The notes under the pieces are model-generated. The model searched no databases and was not told where the DNA came from. It worked only from the letters and a program-made list of their open reading frames with translations. This document shows, piece after piece, positions 1 to 13,700 of a stretch of DNA of 64,000 nucleotides. This DNA is from Anodontia alba (lineage: Eukaryota; Mollusca; Bivalvia; Lucinida; Lucinidae), in the NCBI GenBank assembly GCA_964016985.1, contig OZ024836.1:37008152-37072151 (forward strand). Reading direction: 5' to 3'. The translations under genes were made by a program, and so were the position numbers. Numbering within the stretch: the first letter of the stretch is position 1; each line of letters opens with the position of its first letter.

Positions 1-135
1 CTCTATGAAAAATATGTTGTGGGTACTCATTAGAAGTGCCTTGGCAAGGCGCTTCTAATGAGTACCCACAACATATGTTTTCATGCAGAAATAAGAAAAA
101 TATTATGTGGATACCCCCTCTTATCTGTGACTATG
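1..135. repeat. Family A palindrome (right part complete)
   Basis: Arms CATATGTTGTGGGTACTCAT / ATGAGTACCCACAACATATG around CCTTGGCAAGG. The right shoulder CCCCTCTTATCTGTGACTATG is the family A end. Full copies (39798-39984, 41038-41221) begin TAGCTCCAGATAAGAGGG and are palindromic over about 185 bp. Weaker copies: about 5010-5095, 18835-18935, 22010-22130, 26070-26130, 49260-49330 and 59130-59240. Confidence 0.85.
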
Positions 136-216
136 TATTTACTTCATCTGTGTAAAGCGCCAAGCCAAAAAACCAAAGCACAGTAGGGTAAAATCAGTAT
201 TCCTTGTGTGTTCCAG

Positions 217-353
217 GTTTCTGAACTCAGAGCCAAACTGATAGCTCAGAAAGACCACAATGCTGCAGTAAAGAAAATGCTGGATGATGCAGATAATGAA
301 AAGAGAAGACTGGAACTGCAAATACTTAACTTGAAAGAGGACCTTGATATTTC
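217..353 (+). CDS. CROCC: Rootletin exon 1 of window
   Basis: Begins in phase 0 after TTCCAG and ends two bases into a codon before GTAAGTA. Codes for residues 1-46 of the window model (VSELRAKLIAQKD...), coiled coil. The 216 bases before it are intron with a family A palindrome. The 447-base intron after it is A-rich low-complexity sequence (540-600, 685-710) with nothing else visible. Confidence 0.88.
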
Positions 354-3300
354 GTAAGTAAAGATCTGGAATTTCCTAGTAATGGTGATTGCCTTTTTGT
401 CATCAGTTTGGTTTATAAAAAGGAGAGACAAGTGGCTCAGGAGAGCAAGTAATTGACTGTAAAAATAGACTCAGAGAGTTGCGAAATAATTGACCCTTAA
501 AATCAAAGTAGACAACATTCTAGAATGTTTTCTTTTTTAATTGAAAAAAAAAAAAACACACACACAAAAAAATTACCAAAAAACAAAAAGAAAACAACAA
601 AAACACATATGGCTTTACATTTCCTACGAATTGTCAACTAAGCAGACAATTCACATGATCTGTTAAGTTCCTATTTTCTGTAAAAATAATAATAATAATA
701 AAAAAAAAATGCCAGCATTTACATATACATAATATTCACAAAAATAAAAGCCATCCATATGTATATACATGTAATTGGACCACTCTTTTGCAATTACCAG
801 GAGACGAGATAGAGAGGACACCACCCGAGACAGAGATCGTGTAAAGAATGCCCTAGGCCTGACAAGCTCAGAAAAGCAACAGCTCGAGAAGGTCCGCTCC
901 GAGTTGAATGAGCAAATAGAGAATCTGAATCATGAGAATGAAAAACTACAAGCACAGAACACAGAACTACAGAGACAGAGAGATAATCTAGAAGATATGA
1001 AAGACGACATCACAAAAGACAAGGATAGACAAATTAAAGAGAATGAGAGATGGTAAGATAATATAATAGATTTAAATAGTATAGTAGGTAGAGTGAATCT
1101 TTTTCAGAGATGATTGTTTTTTGTTTTTTTTATACAAACATTACCGTTCTCTTGCTGAACATGACATGCCCTTTCTTAGCAAACAGTGTAGATCCAGATC
1201 AGTTGGCTTCTGAAGAAGGGGGCAAAAGTGGTACCCCATTTAGAAAATAGCAAAAAACAGTGCAGATCCAGATCATTTGGCTTCTTCAGAAGCCAACTGA
1301 TCTGGATCTGCACTGTTTGTCATTAAATACCTGAATTTCTATCTAAAACCCGGATCAAGTAATCTGGTTGCCTGGAAAGTAGAAGTGGGCATGACATCTT
1401 AATTTATTCAGCATGACAAGGGTTAAAAGGAAATTGATACACTTTTAAGGAAGACAACTCTGACAAAATAGTTTTTGCCTCCCTTCTTAAAAGGAGTCTG
1501 CTTTAAAGGAAAGAATTTGCTCCCCTTGGGAACATTTTTTTTCTTTTAGAGTAGACCCTTTTTCAGAAGGGGCTTGATGTTCAGGAAAGCAAACAGCTAG
1601 TCACAAAAGTTGTACCCCATTTAGAAAATAGCAAAAAATATTCCAAGTGAAAATAGCAGACATGTTTTGTTTTCGGTATGTTCATAAGAATGAAGAAAAA
1701 AAAAACAACAACAACATCCCTCACTCCATCTAGCCGTCTTGAGCAGAACTCTATTTTCACTTACAATGTATGAGCTCAATATGTCTAAAGGACCAAAAAC
1801 TTTGATAATATCAGCACTATATTGAACTGCATATATCAGAAAACGTATGTTGTGGAATTGCATGAGAAATGTTTCAATTCTGGTGTAATTTCACAGCATA
1901 TGTTTTCATTGAGACTTTTCACCTCAACTGCTTATCTTGAGCCTTGATTGTTCCATAATATATTTCAGTCAACGAATCATTGAACAACAAGAACATAAGA
2001 ACTCTAGTCTGAAGGAAGAACTTGTAGCAACTAAAGAAGCTTTGAACAGAGCCCTCCTGGACAAGGAAGTTTTAGATCAACAAAGATCTGAAGTCAGTGA
2101 GTAGATAAGTACACTTTTCTGTCAGGAAGAGATAAAGCAACAACTTTTACAAATAGTGTTGTTATTTTTCTAACTTACTTTTGCTGCACTGGCTTGTATT
2201 ATGACGCTGGATAAGATTTTTTTTAACCAAAAAGTATGTATATTTTTCTTATTTCTCCATGAAAACATATATTGTGGTACTCATTAGAAGTGCCTCAGTG
2301 AGGCACTTCTAATGAGTACCCACAACATATGTGTTTGTAGAGAAATAAAAAAAAAATCGGGAGATGCCTTAACTCTGCAGCTCTGATTGTATTCAACCAT
2401 TCTTTGCAGTGAACCAGTTTTGCAGGATGAACCACTAAGGAGCAATTTTGTCTGGGCAGTGGGGTCTTCTGCCTACACAGGGGATGTCTCCCTGCACAAG
2501 GGCCCTTCAGTTAATGTCTCTTTCTAAAGGATGGTGCACTGAATTAACATCCTCTCTGCCAATGGTGTTAATGGAGCATGTTCAGATCTCGAGGGGGGGA
2601 TAGAGTGGTAGACTAACCATTGTGCTACCACTTCACAGAAACCTCCCTTCTTTGAGCTGAGATTGAAGTGAAAATTCATAGAACACATTGGACTGACAAA
2701 AAAACAAGATTTTGAACTTTTCTCAAAAATGAGGAAAAATTCTATATATTTGGAAGCCATAGATTGGTCCCCAGAGAGTAGAATGATAGAGAATGTTTTT
2801 AAGAAGAGAATAGTAAAGTAAAAGCAGCAAGAATTAAAATAAAAGGAGTTGCAGCGCACAAAAAAAAGATGCCTTATGCAATGCCAATGGTTTCTTTCAA
2901 CCAAAAAGTACTGTACTGATATTTTTTTTTTGTTTCTCCCACTGGCACTGTGCATATTTATTAGTAGAGTATCTACTTTGTGACTGAGAGGATGCTGATT
3001 TGATCCCCGGCCAAGTCAAACCAAAGACTTTAAATACAGTACTAGCTGCTCTTTTGCTTGGCATTCAGCATTAAGAAAATAGAGCTAGAAATCAGAACTG
3101 GTAAGCTTGGTGTCAGTATAATATGAATGGGTTGAATATCATGTAAAGTGTCTGGGGTGTGATATTTCAGTGAGGCAGCACTCTAAAAGTGAGCATTGAG
3201 CTCTCTGCCGCATCCAGACACTGTCTCCATATGACTGAAAGATTGTTGAAAGTGCTGTAAAGCCTGAATAAAACAAACAAAACAAACAAACTTATGTCTC

Positions 3301-6300
3301 CATGAAAACCTTTGTTGTAGGTACTCATTAGAAGTGCCTTGGCACTTCTAATGAGTACCCACAACATAGTTTTTCTTGGAAAAATAAGAAAAGAAAAAGT
3401 TTCTGGAAACTCCTCTTATCTGGAGCTATGTCATTATATCTCTACAGAAAGCTTCTGCATGGCTGAGCCATTGCTCCTGGCTTCGGAGCATGAGATTCCG
3501 AGTTTGAATCCCACTAGAAGCAGAATTCATCTTATGACTGTATGTCACTTCACTGCACAAAGCCTTTCATCATCACCCCTTCATTGTCTCAATATGACTT
3601 TAATACTGTTGAAAGGGATGTAAAATGCTAAATCATCATCATATTATAGCCGTTTCAATATCAGGTCAGATTGATATACCATTTTGATGCAAATTACCCT
3701 CATGGGTTGATGTGTTGTTAAACCTTAACTCATCATCATCATCATCAACCAAATCTTCATCATTATTGTATCTCTTCAGGTGAGGCTCATACCAAGTCTG
3801 AAATGGTCAAGGCCGAATTAGAACTGGAGGTTAACAAACTAAGAACAGAGGAGGCAGCCCTTCGAGACTCTCTTCTCAAAATGCAGGCTCTTAATGAGGG
3901 ACTTGGCCAAGACAAGATTGAACTCAATAAGATCATCATGCAGGTGAGTGTTTCACACCTTTTAATTTTTTTTGTGCATGTTTCACATGTTTTATACTAA
4001 GATTCTGTTCTTAAAAATTGAACAGCGAATTTCTTATTTAAGAAGAAGAGTTCATTGAGGGAAGTAACTAATTATACCCTGGTGTACAAAGTATTTAGGG
4101 GTTATATAGTTTTTGTCTTTTCCATAAAAATTTTTGTCTGTATGTGTGTCTGTGTTTAAACTTATTGGATGGGTTTTTTAAAAAATCTGTCCATTAAAAT
4201 AACGATGCCCGGGCAGGCATCGGGCATCTGGCATTGTCCCAGGTTAACCTTTTGGTTAACCTTTTATCTTTTATTTTCAAAGTTATATGTCACCTTTGTT
4301 CTTCATAGATTGCTTTCATATTTCGTAGGGATGAAGAGGAGGACCAGTGGGTGTTTCACATGCAAGAGAGACAACTCTCACTTTCTTCATTATTTAAAAG
4401 ACCCATCTATAATGCAGTTAGGCGTTTTCCTTGTTGTTTTTTTTCTGTCAGAGATTCCTTGGGAACTGCTCTACCTAGGATTTTGGAATTCTGTACAAAC
4501 ATTAAGTATGACTTGTTGTACTGTGTAAGAGAGAATAAGCATCCTCATGCTTATCTTTCCCTTTGTTTGTACATTTTTCTTTCTTTCTAACAGCGGTTTT
4601 ACTAACTCCACTGGCACACAGTGCTTCAAGGTTAAGTAGGCGTGTGATTCTGTATTTTCTATATATTCCTTATTTCCTTATTTACCCTAAATTTTCGATC
4701 ACCTAAACGCCTTACCATACTTGTCCGAAATTTTAATGGAGTCCATTCTACTACCATTTAATTTGTCTAAATTATTGCTGTATGTACTGCAAACAATGTA
4801 GACCCTGATCAGATGCCGCATTCTGCGGCATCTGATCTGGATCTACACTGTTTGCAAAGGCCTATATGTTCCAATACTTAGGATTATTATGGTAAAACGT
4901 GGAAATTTGTCAAAAGTAGCTGGGGAAAATTGCCTCAGTAGAAGGGGAAAATCCCCATCCCCCGTCTCTTAATGAAACCCCTGTTCTTACTTCTTTTCTT
5001 TTCTTATTTCTAAATGAAAAGCTGTTGTAGTAGATACTCAATGGATTGTCTCACCAGGGAGAGTTCTAATTGGTACCCATAACACTTGCCTTACAAGGTA
5101 CTGTCCAAAATGTGACAGAATGATTTAAATAATAACATTTTTAATTGGGAAATCTGTTAGTTTATTAGAGATGTAATATATCTGGATTTTGCAGATGGAA
5201 GCAGAGAAAGCAGCAGTATATGGTGAGAAACAGGCCCTGGAACAAGAACGAACTGGTATTCGTGAAGAACTTGTTAAACTTGAACAAGAAAAGATGGACC
5301 TGGACACAGAAAAAATGGGTATGTTTTCTTGTTGTAATGTGGAATCTCTTTGAAAAACAGATTGTACTTGAATTGTCAGCACATTCTAGGCTAATTCAGC
5401 GGATGACAGATTGGTGATATTTTTCTTACCTTTCCCAGAAAAAAAGGGTTGGGTATTTCATGCAATTTTTCTCCTCAGGAGACAATTTGCATGCAACGTC
5501 AAACTGTGTTTTCTGGGACAAATAAGAAAAATGTTCCAAACATTTGTCTGTTAAAATTTTTAGCCAGGATGCTAAACCTGAAGTTAGTCTTTAGACTAGA
5601 ATACCGTCTGCCATATTAAAACCAAAAATACAGTTGACAAATAAATGTTGACCTGTGGAATGAAAACTATTCAACATGCAGTTGACTATCTCTTACTAAA
5701 TGCTCTAACAACATTAGTATTAAAAAGAAAATGAAAATAAATTTGAGTTATACTGTTAAACTGCTCAGCTGCAAACCTTTAAAATGTAAATCACTGAATT
5801 TAGATATTAGCAGACTACATTTGCAAGTATTTTTCTTATTTTTGTTTCCTATGGAGATAATTTGTATTACATTTCAAGCCTATCCTCTTGCAAAAGTAAA
5901 TAAGTAAAAAAATAAATAAAAAGAAATAGATAAATAAATAAATAAATAAATAAAAAAAAAACAAAGAAAAAAAAAAGAAAAAAATCACAAATTTGTTGCC
6001 TGCTAATTACAGTTGACTCTCGTTATCTCGACCTCTCTTATCTCGATCCTATCACTTATGTCGAACTGATTTCTAAGTCCCGATTATTTTCCCTATGTAT
6101 TTATTGTATTTCAGCTTCGCGTATGTCGAACTACTTTTATGACGACACTTCGGCTATCTCGTCCATCATTTTCAGTCCCTGAATATATTTTTCACAGTTT
6201 TTACTACCGCGTATCTCGAACTTGGACCATGACGAAGGAAACAAAATGTAAGATGTGGCGCCGCCGGTCTCTCAGTTAATGAAAATCATAATAGGCCATT

Positions 6301-9300
6301 GATAAATAAATCAATATTTTAATTTTCTCCTTTGTCCAGGTAATTACAAACAATGTCTAAAATCCGTAATTATGAAATCACGTGCGTGTCGAGTCGGGTT
6401 TGACACGCGGCGCTCGACACCGTCTCGTGTCATTGATTTGTAAGATAAAAAGCGGCCCAGAATAGTGTTATGGAAGATTAATCAATGAAGTTTCTTTAAT
6501 TTATTGTTTAGATATGCTCTTCACTATTGAGTACTGTCCGTCTGAATGATATAGCATCTTCAAGAAAAGTCAGTGCGCGACAGGTTCCAACTCAGATCAG
6601 GCTAGCTAAGTCTGAATCTTCGCTTGTTACTCTTTGGTCAGGCGGTGCTCTTTGGTAAGCCCAGATAAGGCTCATGCGTATAATGGAAAATTCGTGGGCG
6701 TGCAGGCTGATCTGAGTCTTTGACAGTCGCCCAGTCTTCTAATAGGAGTTGTCGTGCACGGCCTCAGACAGACGAATCACCGATGTTAACCCTTCCGACC
6801 CTGTAGACTGATACGGATACCCGCACAAATAGTGTAGGTCCAGATGAGACGGTTCATAACGAGGCAGGATCTACAGTTTGCCGCGCTGAGATGTTTCGTT
6901 TATGCTAGGGGAGATGATCCAAACTAGCTTACAGCTGCTGCTTAACACTGTAAACGTTTTATGCGAAAGCGGAAACCAGTCAGCTCTTTATCGAGTCATC
7001 TATACGAAGGGAGCTAATCCAAACCAGTTCATAACATATAGCTAACACAACCCGGAAACCAGTAATTTATTTATAGCTCATATGGAAATCCAAATTTGCA
7101 GGAGTATTAAAAGACAACAAGAGACGTTAGAAATTTATTATTATTAACATTTATTGATGATATTATTCCAAGAGAACCATTGCATCTCCTAAAACAAACA
7201 GTAACAATGCAAACTGGAGTACGCGTAAATTATTTAAATTGCCATATACATGTGCCTTCCAAGCACGTTTTGGCGAACAGAGAGGCGAACAGTCGTCATA
7301 CCTATGAAGTCACAATTTGGTTGTCTCAAACTACTGATAACTCGAACATTTTTATCAGGTCCCCTGAAGTTCGAGATAACGAGAGTCGACTGTATGTGAT
7401 AAGCATACTCAGGGTTAAAATGTAATGAAAAAACAAACAAAACAAAACAACAACTTTTGTCAACAAATTACCATATTTACCCTTAATATTGAAACATCTA
7501 ACTCCTAGACTTGTCCTAAAATTTTAACAGCTCCATTTTACTGACTGTTGATATGTTTTTAAAACTGTATGACTAGCTAACAGTGTAGACCCTAATCAGA
7601 TGCCGCATGATGCGGCATCTGATCAGGGTCTACACTATTTGCCGAGGCCTGTCTGTCCCAGTACCTGCGGTTATTACGCTATATTTCATACAAGATTCAT
7701 GCGCGTCTTTCTTTACCCAGGACTGAACCAGACCCTTGAATTAAGTGAGATGACCAGACAACAGCTAGAAGATGAGATCATGGTCCTGAACAGGGAGAAG
7801 GCTGATGTCACAGAACAACTTAATACAGTATGTACATTTTCTTCTTGTCACGCCTGTTTAAGCAAGCAGGTGCAATACCGCTTGTAATATATGCATCTGG
7901 TATTGCATCCATCCAGCCATCCTAGTGTTCAAGTCCATTTCTGAAAATACACCTACACCTACACTCACCTTGCATATACTTTCTCCCAGCAATGACTCAA
8001 ACAATGCAGCGTCGTTTTATGACCATGACTGTTTTGTATGGCTAATGACTAGGCCATTTTTAGCTCGGCTGTTTTTGAAGAAAACGACAAGGTATTGTCA
8101 TAGCTCTGGCGTCGTCTGCGTCGTCGTCGTGGTGCAAAAACTTGAACATTTTGTAATATCTCTGTCATTATTGAAGATATTTACTTGAAACTCGGACTAG
8201 TTGTTCATTATGAAAAGGGGAACTCATACCAATAGGGGAGGTAACCCTCAAAATATTTTGGCACAGTTATGCCCCTTTTTCGTCTTAGAATTTTTGTTGA
8301 AAAATGGTTTCACTGCGATTTCTCAAGAACTGATGGATGAATTCTGATCATGTTTTGTATTGCATAATTTTGGCACTTCCAATTTAATGTATTTAAGTAG
8401 TTCTGTTGCTTATAATCCAACATGCCCTATATATTTCTATAAGAAACTGCAGTGAACGTTGGCACCCGCATGCGGTGCTCTTGTTTACTTTACAGGCGAC
8501 AGAAGGTGTAACGCTGCCTTCTGAGGAATTCCTGTTTCAACCTTTACCAAGCTGCATTTGAATATGAGCAGACAGCTCACATATTTTATTTCCAGAAAAA
8601 AGTGCTGAGCTTTTGTTGTCTCATTTGGAGTCTTTTTGTGAAAATATGTGGCAGCGCACGACAAAACCTGGAAAATGAAATGTGCGCCCAGGGAAGACTC
8701 AGATTATCCACCCAGTATTGTAAGGGTTCTTTTATATCCCTCTTTGGGGATATATATATTTAATTTTCTCTGCTAATAAATATGAAAATGCCAACAATAG
8801 TTGGCATTTTCATATTTATTAGCAGAGAAATCTTCATGCTCAGCTATGTTTAGCAAGAAAGAATTTGCAATTGTTAGTAATTTGAGATTTATTAGCAGGA
8901 AAAAATATCATTCTCAGCTGAGTTGAGCATGAAAAAAGTTTTAAAACCTCGGGGCCAGACTTCGGATCATGAGGTCACAGGTTCAAATCTCCCTAGAGGT
9001 GGAATTCATCTCATGACTGTATGGCGCTTCATGGCACGAAGCCTTTCATTATCACCCTTTCATTATCTTGATAGACTTACCGGTAAACAGTGTTCAAAGA
9101 GTCATAATTTTTTTTTTTTTTTTTTTTTTTTTTTTGGATTTGGGTTTTACGGCCCTTTCAAGAATATTTCACTTATATCGAGCCGATCGTTCATCGAAGG
9201 TGGGCGAAAACCGGAGTACCCGGAGAAAAACCACCTGACCATCCGTAAGCAGAACTTGGCTTTCCCACATATGACCCGAGCTAGGCTCGAACCACAGCAG

Positions 9301-10678
9301 TGAGAAACCTAATGGATTAAGAGTCAACTCTCTTATCCACCAGGCTACGGGGGCCCGCATTCAAAGAGTCATAATACATTAGCATTCAATCATTAACTTT
9401 TTCTCCAGGTTTCACGACAGAAGCAGGCTTTGGCTGAAGAACTGGTGTCTGCACGTAAAGACTGCGAACGTATCTCCAACCAGCTGCAACGTGTCAATAA
9501 GGAGAAGGAGATTTTGACCCAGGACAAGGGAGAACTGGTTGTTCAGGTCACAGCGACAGAACGGGAGAACAGACAGCAGAGTGAATTGATATCTGCCCTA
9601 AGAATGGACAAGGAGGGTCTAGAGGGCACTTTGTATGAGGCTCAGCAGAATGTCTCTCAGCTTGAAATACGTAAGAATCAGCTCGAGGTTGAGAACCAGG
9701 ACCTGCTAGTAAGGAAGGAAAATCTTCAAGGTATGTATAAGTGGGTTTATATGGATGTTACAGATAAGCACCGTGTTCCTTGCTAATTTTCTCCACAAAA
9801 CATTTGTTGTTGCATTTTGTTATAATTGTCTCACTTATGTCATTTTAATGAGAATCCACAACTTGTTTTTATTGTAAAAATCTTAAAAATTAACTGGACA
9901 CAAACCTAATTTTACCAGTACAGGAAGATTCGCCATCAGTTTTGCAAAGGATGGCAGTTTAATACTGAGCATTCTTGGTAAAAATCTGCAGTCAACAGCA
10001 TTTTGAAGTATTATTTCGTATGTTTCCCAGAACATTGGGTTGGACATTTCATGCAGATTTTTTTCCTAAAGAGACAGTCTGCATGAAATGACAAATCTAT
10101 TTTATGGGGGGAAAAAAATCATCTTAAATTCTTCATCTACTGAATATGCCCAGAGACTGATAAAATTTCAATTCAGGACGATCACCTAGCAACACTCGTG
10201 TATACCATTTGGCATGCCAGAAAGAGCCTTGACCTTGACCTTGCTGCAGATGAAATTTGGCAGATAACAGAATGAGTGGTGTTTACTTAGTTTTCTGTGG
10301 AAATTGAACTGTGCATTTCATTCAAATGTTTCTTTGAATGAAATGCCAAGCTCCATTCTAACCCTTGTCCTGCTGAATCTGGATATACCTTGCCTTTGCA
10401 AACAATGTAGATCTAGATCAGTTTGCTTCTGAAGAAGCCAGCTGATCTGGATCTGCACTGTTTGTCATTCAGTATGTGAATTTACATCAATAACCTGGAT
10501 CTAGTTATCTGATTGGCTGAAAATCGGAAGTAGGCATGGCATCTTAATTTATTCAGCATGACTAGGGTTAAGAAAAAGAAAGGTTTACTGAACTGAGCTG
10601 AGGTTCATAGTCATTCCTTTTGTTAAGGTCATTACTAAATTTAAGGACTGAGATTTGAATGCACATATTGCAAAAACA

Positions 10679-10712
<34 letters not shown>

Positions 10713-13700
10713 ATGCTTTTCTGCAATGAAACCAGTTAAACATGTCAGTATTTTCAATTATACAAACATAAAAATATAAATTTTTGATAACTTTAAATAC
10801 TTGCTTTCCTGTGTTAATATTTTGGACCTTAAGTTCAGGTATCCCTTAATGCTAAGAAGCTGTTGTGAACCTGGGCCCAGACTTTCAGTGAAAAATAAGA
10901 AAACTATTTTCAAATGTTTTTTGCAAATGTTGGCCTACAGAAGGTTAAGTATTAGCCCTTAGAATGCCAAGCAAAATTGTAGCAGATGACAGTCTAAAAT
11001 TTTTATTTATTTTTTCATTTTTTGGAGAAAATATGTCTTGACATTTCATGTGAATCATCTGCTTGACTGACAGTTCACATGAAATGTCAAGACTTGTTTG
11101 TCCTTGAAAAAAAAAAGAAAAAAAAAGGTTGTCGTGTGCTGCAGTTGTGGTAGGCACTTTAAGGGTTAAGCTGAAGATGAACTGGTTGGATGCTCTCACA
11201 AAAGGAGAGGTTTATGGTCCTAAGTACCTTATTGTTGTTTTGTCAAATTCCTCTGGACATGGGCAAAATATACTTTCAGACATTTACAAACATTGAAAGT
11301 GTTCACCAAATTAGCCTGCACATGTACACAGTCTATTCAAAATTTCTGGTGTATAAATTTTGCATGGTAGAAATATGATGTGCTGAACAATGAAGACTGC
11401 TGAAAAAGATGTGCAGGCTTGTCTGTGTCTTCAGTGGCCGTACATGTCCTGAGTTACCTTTTCCTCATTCGGTTCAAAATATGTTGGATATGATTCTCCA
11501 AATAAGAGGGGTGGCTGGATAAATATTTGTTCATATTACTTAATGAAAACCTATGTTGTGTGGTACTCATTAGAATTGCCTTTCAGTTCTTCATGAAAAC
11601 CTGTGTTGTGGTACTCATTAGAATTGCCTCTGAGAGGCAATTCTAATGAGTATGCACAACTTAGGTTACCATGGAAAAGCAAGGATTCTTTTTAAATATC
11701 TTACCTAGGGTTCTGTTGGTTTATAGGTTGCAAATATGTATTTGATTTTACTTCATTTATTGTTGTGGGCAAAATGATAGATTATGCGTGTACTTATTAA
11801 GGAGGAGATTTTGATGATAATTCTGGGATAATTTTTATTGTTTCTCCATAAAAATATATGTTGTGGGTACTCATTATAAGCGCTTCACCAAGGCACTTCT
11901 AATGAGTACCCATAACATATGTTTTATGGAGAATTGGAGAAAATTGTCCCAGAATTGTCATCAGATACCTTTCCTTATTAAGACATCTGGTTGCACTTGA
12001 GACAGTTGTAGAAAAGGGAAATATTAGGATGATTCCAAATCATTGTTGTATTTCAAAAAGGAGATAATATGTTTAAGTGCTATCATGGATGTGGAAGTCA
12101 TTGAGAAAGACAATGTTTACTGGAGCATGACATGTACCTGGCAGTGCAGGGACTTTATTCTTGTTCTAACAGGTGAATAATATATTGCCATGACAATCAG
12201 ATAGAACAGGATTGCCTACTTATCCTTTGGTCAGGGTCTGCAATGTTTGTGGTGATTTGCACCAGTACTGTATGTTGGTATTTTTTCATGGAAGTGTTAC
12301 TAATGAATGCAAATAGTGTTGGCATTGGCAATGACATCAGTCTGACAGTTTTTTGTGTACACAATATCTCTTGAACCAGTTGGATATATAGTGAAACCTC
12401 AGTGGCTCGAACATTTTGGGACCATGGAAATTTATTTGAGACATGGGTAGTTTCAGCCACTAATGGTTAATCATGGTGCCAGGTCAGGAAGCAAATGGTG
12501 ATAATTGAAGGAAGTTTTTTTTATCTTCTATATAATTATTGCATGTTGTTTCCAATTAGTATACACAACAGTGAGGTGATTCTAATTAGTACACACAACA
12601 TACAATTTCATGATAAAATAAGAAAATATCTCTAAATATTTATTTTCTTGAGCTGTTGGAAGAATTTGTAGGGACTCAAAAACAAGTTCAAATTAGCCAT
12701 GGTAAATGAGATCAGTGTTTGAGCCATTGAGATTTTACTGTACTTTTTGGACTTGCATAAGAGCTGGTTAGATTTTGGCAATTCTGACCTCATTTTTAAG
12801 GTCACAGTACTCCAAATATTATTAAATTTTAAACAAGAACAGCTTGTGTGCACTCTATCTCCTAAACAGTTGGATGGATTTAGTTTGAACTTACATAAAC
12901 ATATATTACTGGCTTGACATAATCCTAATGGGTTGACTGGGCTGTAAAACCTCAACACAAACATAAATATATTGCTGGGAAAATGTGAGGAATTGATATT
13001 GGTGACATTGACCTCATTTTCAAGATCTTAGTACTCCAAAGGTTATTAAATTTTAACCAAGAACAGCTTGTGTGCACTCTATCTCCTGCACCATTGGGTG
13101 GATTTAGGTTGAAGTTATTTTAATATATCACTGGGAAAATGTGAAGAATTGATATTGGTGACCTTGACCTCATTTTCAAGGTCAGCATGTGACTTAAAAT
13201 GTTAGAAGTGGCTGGGGTGGCGGATGGGGACATTTGTTTTCTCTGAAAACAAATTTCTTGTAGTATTTGTTGTTTTTTGTAGAAAAATATGAAAACCATT
13301 TACCTAAATTCCCAGCTTATCTTCTTTTCTGTGATGCCACCCATTTCTTGTTTCAGGGGAGATAAACAGACTTGTGAAGGAGAAGGACACTGACCTAGAC
13401 AAGTATGATCATGGCCGAGAGGAGTTACAGAAACGTCTGGCACAACTGGAGCGTGACATGCAGTTGGCCTTAACCCAGGAGAAACAAGCTCATGAGGAGG
13501 ATGTTGATAGGCTGTCTAAGGAGAAGGTACCTTTTTACTGTGTTTACCCTACTATTACAGACTGGCCTGAGCTAACAGTGTAGAACAAGATCAGGGCCCA
13601 GTTGTTCAAAACTAACGATATCGTTAGTTAACATATCGTTAGTTAACATATCGTTAAAACTTTGATCATTAAATATAGCATATACACTAATATTTTTGCT

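Noticed and set aside
2524..2955. 143-codon minus-strand frame in intron 3
   Set aside because: No recognisable domain, and it covers sequence resembling other degenerate repeats.
9285..9359. Functional tRNA-Lys gene on the minus strand
   Set aside because: It is joined to a SINE body, poly-A tail and target duplication, and the stem pairing is imperfect. A tRNA-derived SINE head explains it better.
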